DNA of 64,000 bases. It comes from Kingdonia uniflora. Taxonomy: Eukaryota > Streptophyta > Magnoliopsida > Ranunculales > Circaeasteraceae. Positions 48,132-58,473 of the stretch are shown one piece after another. A program made the translations under genes and the position numbers. The notes beneath the pieces are model-generated. The model searched no databases and had not been told where the DNA came from. It worked only from the letters and a program-made list of their open reading frames with translations. The stretch is taken from assembly GCA_014058105.1 (NCBI GenBank), contig JACGCM010002082.1:248001-312000 (forward strand). The letters run 5' to 3'. Every line of letters starts with the position of its first letter. Position 1 is the stretch's first letter.

Positions 48132-48157
<26 letters not shown>
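48132..48157. repeat. (AG)13 microsatellite
   Basis: This is a pure AG dinucleotide run, in the leader-like region of the captured membrane-protein exon (a CT run on that strand). Confidence 0.9.
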
Positions 48158-48162
<5 letters not shown>

Positions 48163-48876
48163 GGCGCGTTTGGGGACATGGAATTTGAGAGGAGAATGAT
48201 AGAGACACAACGGGTTGAACCATTAAGACTTGAGAGAGATGTGGGTATTCAGTTTTTAAGAAGTTACAGCAGTTGGGTCTTCTGAGTACGTGGATGTATT
48301 TAATGGAGCCACTTGTTCAAACTTAAGGGCAATAGGATGTACGTGTAATACAGAGAAAGACCCGATGGAAAGTTTTATGCAGTTGTTTTTTGAGTAGTTT
48401 CGGATGACTATAATTAAATCATGACCCTTAAATCTCACTTTTTTTTCTCGAGAGACGCACCAAATAGAGTTGGTCTTGATACAAGTACCCTAGAATGTAA
48501 TATAGATGGAGCCTGATCAGATAACATCAGAGGTATGTTTTAGTGGTTAATGTTCAAGTATTTGCCTTCAAATATTCAAGTATTAACTCGCTAAAATTTA
48601 TTACTGAATAAAAATGGTCATAAATTAAAGGGTGGAGATGAAGGTCTATCCAGTAATTTCTGGGATAATACATTTTGCACGTTCTTTCGAGAAGCAAGCC
48701 AAGATATACTAGAACTCTGGATAGTCTATACACGGTGATGGTTAAGTTTACCAGTGATTTAGTTCTGTAATCCAATTAATGAAGTGATTGAGTTCGAACA
48801 CATTGTATTTAATAAAATTAATATAATTTAACCAAATATTTTACCTTTTCGAATAATATGGTGGTGGTCATCTAGA

Positions 48877-48901
48877 GGGGGGGGGGGGGGGGGGGGGGGG
48901 G
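48877..48901. repeat. G25 homopolymer
   Basis: Twenty-five consecutive G precede the CACTA subterminal repeats. The true length may be affected by sequencing or assembly. Confidence 0.85.
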
Positions 48902-48954
48902 CGCAATATTTGATTTATTTATTTATTTATTATTATTTTTTGTATTTTTTGTGG

Positions 48955-49300
48955 TATTGACGTCATTTTCAAAATGTCATTGTTGATGTATGAAAACTCT
49001 ACCACGTGACTTCAAATATGACGTTAAAAGATTTCAACTACGTCATTTTTAAATGACGTTATTTTGTGATGTCAATAGTATACACTAGCCGACCGGCAAT
49101 CAAAATTCAGTATCAATAACGTCATTTCTTAAACCCCTTATACGTCACTTGTTAAATGACGTTATTACCTACCTTTCCCCGTCACTTATTTAATGACGTG
49201 TTAGTCAGTACCGTTCCATGTCATCGCCTTCGACGTCATTTGTACAAATGACGTTAAATCCCTTTTATGTCATTTTCTTAATGACGTAAAAACCTATATT
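48955..49300. repeat. CACTA subterminal repeats (GACGTCATTT / AAATGACGT)
   Basis: About a dozen copies of (G/A)TGACGT or ACGTCAT occur in both orientations, several as palindromic pairs (for example GACGTCATTTGTACAAATGACGT near 49230). The same motif fills 35750-35960 at the other end. These are likely transposase-binding sites. Confidence 0.75.
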
Positions 49301-49310
49301 TGTTGTAGTA

Positions 49311-51051
49311 TCAGTTCACCAACCCAACTATTAAAAAACAAACCAGCTCACCGTAACCAACTATGCTTAAAAGGATTTTAGAGGGATTTTGTTGCTTCAT
49401 CCCTAAACTATAAGAAAAAACCTGTTCACGAAAACCACCTAGTTTAAACTTCAACTCTAATTTTTTTTCTCTAATTCCTTCAAACCTATTGTCATTTTGG
49501 ACTCATCTTCATCACCCATCTATTATATATTGGGTTACTACTGATTGACTGCTTTAGATATGGGTAATGCTTGGATGCTTTAGGAAGAAAATAGTTCAAT
49601 CACATCAGAATCTAACAAATCTACAAGAGAATTAGAGTTTAAAATTGGAAACTTACTAAAAGATTAAAGAACAGCAAATCAACAAATTTGAGAGCGGCAA
49701 GTGAGCAAATATATATTGAGGAACCCATAAGAAATTTATGAGAGAATTAGAGTTTGAAATTGGAAACTTACTAGAAGATTAAAGTTAGAAAATCAATAAA
49801 TTTAAGAGCGGCAAGAAAGCAAATGCATTGAGGAACCCATAAGCAATTTACTAACCCATCGTTTAGATCAGGAAATTAAAGTTTCAGTTTCAGTTTCAGT
49901 TTTAGGGTTTGAGATCGAGTATTGGGGTTTTTGAGAACTTCAATTTTTTTACACCGAAAAGTCTATCTTGAGTTTGATCCCTCTTACCAACTCCAATAAA
50001 GAGAAAACGAAAGGAAACCAAAATTATAAGAGGGAAAATCAAGCGGGAATCCAAAAAATATAGAGGGAAAATTGGAAAACTAAAAAACCACGGACTCCAA
50101 TTATATTTGCCACTGATAAAATTTGTCTCTAATAAATTATGCATATTATCTGTGGCAAAAGAAAAAAAGACTGTGGCGAATTGACTATTTCGGTGTAGTA
50201 AAACCCTCATCTAGGTTTTTGTGCTTTCTTATTGCTTCTGAAACAAATTACAATACAAAAAGCTTGCCCCTTTTAGGGTTATAAGACCTATTTATAGAGT
50301 TAACCTATAGTTCTACTCGAATTACAATAAAATCCCTACTCGAACAAGGTTAGCTAATCCTACTCGAACTGTGATCAAAGTCGGTCGGTCGTAGAGGAAA
50401 ATATTATACCAAAATAATCAAAATGTAGGTCCCTTAAGCTTTATCTGCGCCGAGAAACGAATGTAGAATATAAAAGGGTATTTAGATCCACCTGAATCAT
50501 AAAAGTTGTGTGAACTGTCTCTAACACCAGCTCTACCTGGATTACCCCTTGAGGATTCATCAGAAATCCTTTATTTCTCCTCGATGAAGAGCAATTCATC
50601 ATTGAATAACATGACCTACGTATGCATAATACCAAATCCTTACTAGACTATATATATGTTTAAACTTAAATAAATCAAGAGAACAGCAGTTATTTTGAGT
50701 ATGAGTGTCGTCCTCAATTTAGCCACACAACAAAATATGTAACTTTTAAGGACAAAGGAGAGTACATAAGTAAAAAATATATGGGAAATTTTTTTAAATT
50801 TGTTTTAGTAAAATTGAGCTTAAGACCACATACTAACCCAGAATCGCGATTAACACCCTCTTTTTTCATCTGAAAGCTTTTACCCCCAAACTGACATAGT
50901 AGCCCAAAAGATCACATAACTAAAACTTTGGCTATTATAAGTTTAAGGTGGTAAAATGGTTAGTATGAGTAGGAAAAGATCTTTAAAATGCATGAGCACC
51001 CATAAATTTTTGGTTTAGGTTACAAACTTTATGCCCCCTTCATCTCCATGC
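49311..51051. other. no gene; contains a small MITE
   Basis: Apart from the CACTA-like MITE at 49948-50200 I see no coding region. TACTCGAA recurs three times at 50314-50370 without clear meaning. Two related purine-rich blocks (AGAGAATTAGAGTTT.AAATTGGAAACTTACTA) lie at about 49626 and 49740, a direct duplication of roughly 110 bp. Confidence 0.45.
49948..50200. mobile_element. CACTA-like MITE, about 250 bp
   Basis: The termini are inverted repeats: TTACACCGAAAAGTC on the left, and on the right the inverse of TACTACACCGAAATAGTC. Internal TTTGCCACTGATAAAATTTG and TCTGTGGCAAAAG are also inverted. The CACTA-type terminus is degraded on the left, and no target duplication was confirmed. Confidence 0.5.
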
Positions 51052-51641
51052 AGTTAGGTTACGGCTCAAAAATAGGGGATGTCATTCGAACGAGTAATGA
51101 AGTCGTTCGAACGAGAAAGCTCACGTTGAACTCATTTGAATGAGCCTTAGGTCGTTTGAACAAAAAATGCTCTGTTTATTTATTTTCAAGTTTGTTCTTA
51201 AGGGGATTTATTCTAAAGCGATGGTTTATCTCGTGATGCGTATTTCGGAGATGACCTAATGGAAAGTCCATAAAAATAGATTGTATGTTAAAGGCCTCTG
51301 TACAGGGAGAAAGAGTTAGAGAGAGAAAATGGAGAAATCTAGGGTTTTGCTCTGGAAAGATTTCTTGGGTTTTCTTTATAAGGTTTCTTACTAGGGATTA
51401 TCTATAAGGGTAGAGGTGAGATAGTGTATTCTCTAGAACTTCTTGTAACCCTAAGTGATAATTTATTTGTCATGTTTGCCGGTAGTGGTTTTGATCCTTT
51501 GGGGTTTCCACCTAATGTAAAAACCTTGTTTATGTGTTTTATTACCTTTATTTGATTTCTCAGTTGTTATAGTAAAATTTTAAGTTCTTGCTAATCGTAT
51601 TATGCTTTAACATTGTGATATGTCCTCTCAGTTTCCCAATA
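51052..51641 (+). repeat. 5' LTR of the deleted copia element
   Basis: It starts AGTTAGGTTACGGCTC (first base changed from T) and ends TTTCCCAATA, matching the TGTTAGG...CCCCAACA termini of the solo LTR at 11896-12580. Palindromes TCGTTCGAACGA lie near its start. Confidence 0.75.
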
Positions 51642-51642
51642 A

Positions 51643-51655
51643 TTGGTGTTAGAGC
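51643..51655 (+). other. copia primer-binding site
   Basis: TTGGTGTTAGAGC directly after the LTR resembles the usual TGGTATCAGAGC site complementary to initiator tRNA-Met. Confidence 0.7.
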
Positions 51656-51682
51656 GAGGTTTGGGGCAAGTAGAGAAGCAAG

Positions 51683-52477
51683 ATGGAAAGATTTAAGTAC
51701 TCGAACGCGATCAAGTTTGATGTGGAGAAGTTTGATGGGAAAATCAATTCTAGATTGTGGCAAATACAAGTCAAAGATATCTTTATTTAAGACGGGTTAC
51801 GCAAGACACTGATAGGGAAGCCTATACCATAAACTTTAGTTGAAGGTATAGCAGCCCAGGAAGCGGGCGACAATGAAGAAGACTGGGAAGATCTAGATTT
51901 GAGGGCAGCGAGTGAGATACACCTCTGTCTCGCTAAAAATATTTTGGCAAACTTTGTTCGAGAGAAGAATGCAAATGGTCTTTGGGAAAAATTTGTTAGT
52001 TTGTACCAAACGAAGAATCTTTCGAATTGCTTATACCTCAAGGAGTGGCTTCATACACTTAGGATGGTTGAGGGTACGAGTATTGGTGATTACCTAGGTT
52101 CTTTGAACGGGATCATTTCGGAATTGGAATCGATCAGAGTTAAAGTTGAGGATGAAGATAAGGCGCTTCAAATCATATGGTCTCTTCCGTCTACCTTCAA
52201 GCATCTTCGACCTAAGTTGGTTTATGAGAAGGAAACCTTGAGTTTTGAGGAGGTTACAAGTATGCTTCTTTCCGAGGAGAAAAGGCTTAAGGGTAGCGAA
52301 TCCTTTGTGGAAAACTCTGCGATGGTAGTTAATGGGAAGAGAAGCTTTAATAGGTTCAGAAAAAGAACTTGTTGAAGCTGTGGTCAATCGGGTCATTATA
52401 GATCGGATTGCAAAGCTGGGAAATGTACAAGAGCAAGTTCGGCAAGGGGCTCCGAAAGTGACACTAACAAACTGACG
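51683..52477 (+). pseudogene. gag: copia gag, broken
   Basis: From the ATG at 51683 the product begins MERFKYSNAIKFDVEKFDG, with stops near 51788 and 51830. It is then open from 51899 to 52375: LCLAKNILANFV, ANGLWEKFVSLY and LKEWLHTLRM, the UBN2-type gag core of copia elements. After a TGA the zinc knuckle CGQSGHYRSDC follows (about 52378-52410), in the CxxxxGHxxxxC form. It would package element RNA. Confidence 0.8.
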
Positions 52478-52760
52478 ATGGTTACTGGTAACGATAGTGA
52501 TGAGGCGCTCCTCGTGGTGACCATTGATGGTTCTCACCACGATAGAGGATGGGTATTTGATAGTGGGGCTACAATGCATGCATGCGCACACAAGACATGG
52601 TTCGGTAAATATGCAAGGTGTGAGGGCAACAAATTTGTATTGACGGGCAATGGCTCTCGAAAGCCAATTTCAGGAGTGGGTGATATTCACGTGAGGATGT
52701 TCGATGGACGCATTATAGTTCTTCATGATGTTCAACATGTGCCGAGTATGACTCATAATA
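52478..52760 (+). pseudogene. copia protease region
   Basis: The frame from 52478 contains WVFDSGATMHAC, the copia form of the aspartic protease active site (DSGAT/S-H), then GVGDIHVRMFDG and LHDVQHVPSMTHNIISLS, the typical HVPxxxxNLISLS end of the domain. It runs into the 125-bp duplication. The coding part after the repeats (53240-53440) is unlike integrase and probably noncoding. Confidence 0.8.
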
Positions 52761-53238
52761 TAATTTCACTGTCCAAGTTAAATAATGATGGTTACAATTA
52801 CTCCGGGCGATGTGGAGTAATGAAAATTTATTGGAAACTTTGTTTAATTATGAAGGGAGTCATGTGCCGAGTATGACTCATAATATAATTTCACTGTCCA
52901 AGTTAAATAATGATGGTTACAATTACTCCAGGCGATGTGGAGTAATGAAAATTTATTGGAAGCTTTGTTTAATTATGAAGGGAGTCATGTGCCGAGTATG
53001 ACTCATAATATAATTTCACTGTCCAAGTTAAATAATGATGGTTACAATTACTCCGGGCGATGTGGAGTAATGAAAATTTATTGGAAGCTTTGTTTAATTA
53101 TGAAGGGAGTCATGTGCCGAGTATGACTCATAATATAATTTCACTGTCCAAGTTAAATAATGATGGTTACAATTACTCCGGGTGATGTGGAGTAATGAAA
53201 ATTTATTGGAAGTTTTTTTTAATTATGAAGGGAGTTCT
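52739..53238 (+). repeat. four tandem 125-bp units derived from the copia protease end
   Basis: Units begin GTGCCGAGTATGACTC at 52739, 52864, 52989 and 53114 and are almost identical, so the amplification is recent. The period is not a multiple of three; each unit shifts the frame, so the array cannot encode a repeated protein in one frame. Confidence 0.92.
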
Positions 53239-53520
53239 TAGCGGGAACTTGAATGCATTAGTTGGTAAATCAGTGGGTGGAGATGTAAATGTTGTGTGTA
53301 CCAAAGGAGCTATGAAGATTTCTCGAAAGGGGAATTTAGTTCAAGGTGGAGCAATGGCACGGTCTACAAAGATGATTATAAAGTTAGTTCCGATTGGTGG
53401 GTCTAGGAAAAGCCTAGACTCGGGTAATTCTTTTAATTGAGAAATTGCTCATATGGGCAACGAGATAAGGATACACGACGAATGAAGTAGAAGAAATGGT
53501 TTTATCGCCGAGGTGGAGAT

Positions 53521-54086
53521 TGTTAGGTTACAGCTCAAAAATAGGGGATGTCATTCGAACGAGAAAGTTCACGTTGAAGTCGTTCGAATGAACCTTGGGT
53601 CGTTCGAACGAAAAATGCTTTGTTTGTTTGTTTCTAAGTTCGTTCTGAAGGGGATTTATTCCAAAGCGATGGTTTATCTCATGATGCGTACTTCAGAGAT
53701 GACCTAATGGAAATGTTATAAATATAGAGTGTATGTTAAAAGCCTCTGTATAGGAAAAAAGGGTTAAAGAAAGAAAAATGGAGAAATCTAAGGTTTTGCT
53801 CTTAAGAAATTTTTTAGGTTTTCTTTCTAGGGTTTCTTGCTGGGGATTATCTGTAAGGGTAGAGGTGAGATAGTGTGTTATCTGGAACTTCTTGTAACCC
53901 TAAGTGATAATATATTTGTCGTGCTTTCGGGGGTGATTTTGATCTTTTGGGGTTTCCATCTAATTTAAACCTTGTGTATGTGTCTTATTACCTTTGTTTG
54001 AATTCTCAATTACTAAAGTCGTAAAAATATTCGAAATTGTAATCATTTCGGCATTCATACAACGGTCCTCCATGGGTATCTAATCC
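53521..54086 (+). repeat. 3' LTR of the deleted copia element
   Basis: It starts TGTTAGGTTACAGCTC after the purine-rich GAGGTGGAGAT. It matches the 5' LTR through about 54010, then alignment weakens. The end coordinate is estimated from the 5' LTR length. Confidence 0.65.
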
Positions 54087-54455
54087 GAACTTGTTTTCCA
54101 CAAAAAAAATTGAAGAAAAAAAACAACACCACGCGCTCGGTATATAGTCCTCTCTTTTCTGTCTTCCAGAAACAATTACTAGAAACCTGCCCTATATATG
54201 AATGGTTGATCTAACTTCTTTAATGTTTCTAGTAATACAATTAAAAGTCAAGTCATTGCAATTTGTATGGCAAAGGATATTTCCACAGCCCATACACAAT
54301 TGACTACACTTCTCATTTCCATCACACATTCCATATTTAATATTTGTACCTTGCAAAACTCTAGCAGCTGTATATCATTACTATACATAAATATCTCTCT
54401 CTCTATATTTATTTATTTATATGATCAGGCGAACATTAGGGAAAGAAAGGTCCCA

Positions 54456-55058
54456 ATGGCAGACAAGACACTAGGAACAGTGGCAAACCTAGTAAAGCTT
54501 TTACCAGGAGGAACGGTCCTTGCCTTTCAAGCACTTGCCCCATCTTTTTCCAACTACGGAGTTTGCCATATATCAAATAAGGTCCTCACTGTCACCCTTC
54601 TAGTGCTGCTAACACTTTCATGTTTCTTCTTTACGTTCACGGATACGTTAACGAATGGTGGAAAGCTATACTGTGGTATTGCAACCTGGAAAGGGTTTTA
54701 CATCTTCAATTCTGATGAGAAGAAAGAGAGAAACGTCATGAATACTGTGATGACGACGATGGACTTGAGCAAGTATAGAATACGTGGGATTGACTTTGTT
54801 CACGCGTTTTTCTCTTGTTTGGTGTTTCTTGCGTTAGCATTTGGCGACTCGGGTATTCAGAGGTGTTTCTTTCCGGGAAGTGGTGTTAATGGGAAGCAGT
54901 TGTTGGTGAATTTACCTCTGGGTATCGGGTTTATGTCAAGCATTGTTTTTATTATCTTTCCTACTTCTCGTAAAGGTATTGGGTATTCAGAAAACGATGT
55001 TGTTCAGCCGTCTTCAGATAACGTCCTTGTTCAGCCTTTAAGGAACGGTGTTGCCTAA
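54456..55058 (+). CDS. DMP: DUF679 membrane protein (DMP family), 200 aa
   Basis: This is an intact single-exon gene, as usual for the family. The protein has four hydrophobic segments near residues 12-31, 43-62, 112-130 and 150-169, with short cytoplasmic tails. Family marks include LVKLLPGGTVLAFQALAP, GIATWKGFYIF, RIRGIDFVHAFFS and LPLGIGFMSSIVF ending FPTSRKGIGY. DMPs are plant endomembrane or plasma-membrane proteins linked to membrane remodelling, senescence and, for some members, gamete fusion. I cannot place this within the family. The ATG at 54456 fits family N-termini; an in-frame ATG at 54267 would add 63 unrelated residues. TATA-like sequences lie near 54138, 54190 and 54410. It is the only intact host gene in the window. 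Confidence 0.9.
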   Translation: MADKTLGTVANLVKLLPGGTVLAFQALAPSFSNYGVCHISNKVLTVTLLVLLTLSCFFFTFTDTLTNGGKLYCGIATWKGFYIFNSDEKKERNVMNTVMTTMDLSKYRIRGIDFVHAFFSCLVFLALAFGDSGIQRCFFPGSGVNGKQLLVNLPLGIGFMSSIVFIIFPTSRKGIGYSENDVVQPSSDNVLVQPLRNGVA

Positions 55059-55714
55059 ACTTCTTGCGTTACAATTCAAGTAGTGGTTCCATGTTTTGTT
55101 AGATTTCGATTCTTATTATAATCGTAATTAAATTTAGCTTTTGTTTCCGCTATACCTATACGTATGAATATATAATCTCTATGAAGTATTTTGACACACA
55201 TGAATCAAAAATGTATTTTTACTCCTTCTCGATTTTGCTCCTTTTGATCTTTGTCCAATAGCAATTTGACACATTAAATTATTTAAACTTAAATATATTC
55301 TTCCTGCCCGACATTTTTAACTGGGCAGCTACACAGGCTACGTTTAATTTTTCTTTCTCCTTAATCTCTCATCTCGTATTCTGCTCATGTTTCTCTTCTA
55401 TCCATAAAAAAAAAAAAACTAATGGGAAAGTTCATGGGTCCATGACATGAGTTTAGGCTTACCCTAGACGCAAGTTTAAGATGTTTGCAAAAGGAAATCC
55501 ATGAGTTTAGCACCACCAACAGTTTTTTACGTTCAAGGAGAAATTTCAAAGTGAAATCATGATGAATGAAACACGTTAGTGGTTCATAGTATCGTGGAAG
55601 ACATCGTCATCTCCATCTCAACTAGCATTCCCTATTTCTTAACACTCCCTGCCCTATTCTTGAATGTTATCGATGAGCTTTTATTCTTCTTAGGAGATCA
55701 TGTTGAATGTTATC
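55059..55714. other. downstream flank of the DMP gene, no gene
   Basis: This is AT-rich sequence up to the LTR at 55715. The transcript end of the DMP gene is probably within the first 200 bases, but I see no decisive polyadenylation signal. Confidence 0.5.
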
Positions 55715-56284
55715 TATAAGGACATTTCCCTCGACCTAATCCAAACTCGAACTACCTCGATATCAGACTCCCGCATTACACATGTGACATGCACAGTCAG
55801 TATTGCCACCTAGACCATGAACTGATAAATAACGTGAATCGAGCACTACAACAAAGTATGAACAAGTCAAAAACACGTGTCTCCCACGAACTAACAGTTA
55901 CTCATTCAACTATTACTTACCTCATTATTCGGAGAACGTGTTTCTAAACGATAACGAGTTGCGGGTAAGGTCTATATAAATAAAAAGTTCCAGAGAAGAT
56001 AAGGATCAGAAAAACCAGATTTTCTTGACTCTAATACATGAATTTCTAGATTCTGATACCACGAAACTTCTTATTTCAAGGTCAAACATTTCTGATCCAA
56101 AGAGATCACTTGTAATAAGATATCAGCCTCAAACAATAAAAGTCAACTCGAGGTCGTGGTTTTTTACCTATTCAAAAGTTTTCCACGCTAAATCACATGT
56201 GTCATTTCTTGCACTGCATTAATTTTTCTCACAGGTACATCTGATGTAAGAGCTAATTTTGAGCTATGGAATTAGGCCATTACA
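55715..56284 (+). repeat. 5' LTR of Tat copy III (570 bp)
   Basis: It starts TATAAGGACATTTCCCTCGACC (compare TGTAGGGACC) and ends GGCCATTACA. It aligns with the LTR at 2593-3182. The primer site TTTGGAGCCGTCTGTGGGAA follows immediately. Confidence 0.8.
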
Positions 56285-56304
56285 TTTGGAGCCGTCTGTG
56301 GGAA
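56285..56304 (+). other. primer-binding site of Tat copy III
   Basis: TTTGGAGCCGTCTGTGGGAA directly abuts the LTR end. It is the same site type as at 20305. Confidence 0.8.
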
Positions 56305-56362
56305 AAATGACATTTCAACGATATCCTAAGGCATACATTCATTATACTATCCAATTCTAATC

Positions 56363-56640
56363 ATGGTCACTTCCAAGCGACCGATAACAGGAGTTCAGCT
56401 CGATCTTTCTGTTGTGCCAGAACAGCTTACTAAACTACGAACAAATCTTCATGCCAAAGCAGAGAAACGTAATGAGCTCGAGCGTTAGTTAATCCTGGAC
56501 CTAGAGCTCCGCGACAAAGAGCTCGAAAATGAGCGCCAAACTCGTTTGATAACCTTTAAAATACATGAAGAACATATGAAAACTATGGAGACTGTATTAC
56601 AAGCTTTGCAAGACACTCAATAAATTTCCGACCTGATGAA
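56363..56640 (+). pseudogene. gag: gag N-terminal fragment, Tat copy III
   Basis: From the ATG at 56363 the frame reads MVTSKRPITGVQLDLS, then a charged coil (LELRDKELENERQ) resembling the start of gag in copy II. Stops occur at about 56486 and at the end. A deletion then removes capsid, protease and most of RT. Confidence 0.65.
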
Positions 56641-56659
56641 TTAGAGCTCAAATTCGATC

Positions 56660-58470
56660 TGAATCAAATTTGAGCTCTCATCAACATGCCATCTCTAAGA
56701 ATAATGAAGGACGTACAAAAACGTGCAGGCAAGATCGTTTCAATCAACAAATTTGTTTTTAAGTCTTCAAATCGATGTCGTTAGCTATTCCTACTACTCA
56801 GAGGTTGTACCTAACGAGAAAAAGTACATCCCAACAAAGAGATCCAGTGGACATCAAAATGTGAGGCAGTTTTTTAGAAACTCAAAACCTATCTTGAGGA
56901 GTCTCCCATCATGAGTACTCCGATAGATAATGAGGAACTGGTCATCTACCTTGCTGTTATAGATACTACTATAAGTATTGTAATAACCTATTTTCGTATT
57001 GGACAAAGATAGTTCCTTACACCCTTAAAATATAGCAGATTAGCTAAGAGCCGAAAAATAACTAACACAAGATTTAGCGTGGAAAACCCTTGAATGGGTT
57101 AAAAACCACGACCTCTCATGGGGATTTTAGAAAGAGAGAGATCTTTGTTTATGATTGCTAGTTATTACATAGAGAGAGATGCAGAAAGGGTCTCTTAGAA
57201 GGTCTCAGAGAAGTTCCTTTTAGGTCCCTTTTCCCCTAGCTCTCTGGTCCTATTTATAGGCCTTATAATATGACCGTTGGTTACATTGATGAAGAACGTT
57301 ATAATATCAGGTATTGATGAGTCTTTTAATGGTCTTCATAATGGTCGAGTAACGGCTTGAGTAACTCTTCTTCCTTGTAACCGCTCCATGATGTGTCATA
57401 AATGCGTCACATATACCTTGACGAGGTCGAGTAAATGTGTGATGGTCGTATAATGAGGCCTGAGCTTGTGATTCGAAATGGACCCTTACATACATCCAAT
57501 CGAGCTGGAGGTCGATATTTTGGTTTAGGTCGAGTATTGAAAATAAACCCTCATGAGTATGGTTCTCAGTCGACTTGAGAGGAAGATCAAAAAGCCTATC
57601 TATTTTATCAGGAAAAACCCTCACTCCAGTAAAAATGAGGTATTCTATAATTGAGAGACTTCTTCTAACTCTTGTTTAAACTTCACAAAAACTTAAGCAC
57701 TATTTCCTAGCTCATTTAGTCAAAATCATGACGAACAACCCACTGCGGGAAGTTTTGTCCTTAAAAGAAAAATCACAAAGAGTGCAACAATGGTCAGTCA
57801 GTTTGGGATAACATGATATCAAGTTTGAACAACGTCATTCAGAAAAATGTCAGGCCGTCACCAATTTTCTCGTAGATTTTCCTGTAGAAGATCCCGATTG
57901 GGAGAAGCACTATCTGACCTTAGAGAAGAAGTTACAGAAGATCCATCCACCAGACAGATGATGAACGAGCTAAATGGATTACAAGGAAAGGGTGAAAACT
58001 TCTTACATATGGTTCAGCAGGACCCGCAAAGTCAGGAATTGGAATCGTATTGATTACCCCTTCCAACAATAGAATTGAGAAGTCAATCTGCTTAGATTTT
58101 GAAGCCTCCAACAATGTCACAGAATAAAAAGCTCTGATACATGGACTCGACCTCGCACTCGAGCTTAGCGTCCCCGAGCTCTCAGTATATACATATTCTT
58201 TGCACATCGTTCACCACTACTCAGAACAATACAAGAAAAATATAAAGATGATAGAATATGCAGCCCTCGTTGCCGATAAGATGAGCAGATTTACGACAGT
58301 AACTCTTGACAATCTATGTCGAGGTGAGAACAGACATACCGATTTCTTGGCTTTGGCCAGGATCTCGGGTATAAAAGCACGTTATCTACAGATCGAAGTG
58401 ATCTCAATTCCTAGCATTGATCTTCATTCTGTATGCACGATCAACACTAGGGGTGACGATGAGCGCGTAA
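56660..58470 (+). pseudogene. pol: RT tail and two RNase H domains, Tat copy III, interrupted
   Basis: DVQKRAGKIVSINKFVFKSS is followed by a frame with TPIDNEELVIYLAVIDTT, cut by the solo LTR at 56979. It resumes at 57561 with ERLLLTLV-like remains, then archaeal-type RNase H pieces (GSAGPAKSGIGIVLI and HHYSEQYKKN, about 58013-58240). Copy II 23600-24800 is the template. Many stops are present. Confidence 0.7.
56979..57555 (-). repeat. solo Tat-family LTR inside Tat copy III (577 bp)
   Basis: The insert splits the RNase H sequence, which resumes after it. It is flanked by AGTAT (56974-56978 and 57556-57560). In minus orientation it ends TATTACA and shares GTGTAGAAAACC- and AAAACCACGACCTC-like blocks with the LTR at 62788-63390. 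Its 5' terminus (CATGAGGG) is altered. Confidence 0.65.
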
Positions 58471-58473
58471 TTA

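Larger units (their letters stand above)
35728..49310. mobile_element. Pack-CACTA element, 13.6 kb, carrying host gene fragments (TSD TCA)
   Basis: The left end reads CACTACAATAAATATGGC then TTTTTACGTCATT. The inverse of the right end reads TACTACAACAAATATAGG then TTTTTACGTCATT. I count four mismatches in 31 bases, including the last base (G to A). TCA flanks both sides (35725-35727 and 49311-49313). Both subterminal regions are full of GACGTCATT / AATGACGT motifs (35750-35960 and 48955-49290). No transposase was recognised. The interior holds exons from at least three host genes and a 3.1-kb solo LTR. It would need a partner element for movement. Confidence 0.8.
51052..54086 (+). mobile_element. 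internally deleted Ty1/copia element keeping gag and protease only (TR-GAG-like)
   Basis: The 5' LTR (51052-51641), a tRNA-Met-type primer site, gag, a CCHC knuckle and the protease motif are followed by a four-unit duplication and then directly by the polypurine tract and 3' LTR (from 53521). Integrase, RT and RNase H are absent. Such elements can move only with enzymes supplied by complete relatives. CTCCATG occurs at both outer edges (51044-51050 and 54068-54074) and may be the target site, but the exact 3' end of the second LTR is unclear. Confidence 0.75.
55715..58473 (+). mobile_element. Tat element copy III, internally deleted and truncated
   Basis: A 5' LTR, a primer site and a gag start are followed, after a deletion near 56650, by the RT tail. 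RNase H sequences follow, interrupted by a solo LTR, and the element ends where the Athila-like LTR begins at 58474. All frames are broken. Matching segments in copy II are 20305-20640 and 23570-24810. Confidence 0.8.

Noticed and set aside
52739..53238. Possible repeated-domain protein in the 125-bp array
   Set aside because: 125 is not a multiple of three, and each unit changes frame; it is a recent DNA duplication.
54267..54455. N-terminal extension of the DMP protein from ATG 54267
   Set aside because: It does not resemble any DMP N-terminus and has 5'-leader composition; the shorter start at 54456 fits the family.
56643..56678. Inverted repeat considered as a transcription terminator
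   Set aside because: This is a plant Pol II context; the hairpin sits inside a dead gag-to-RT junction.
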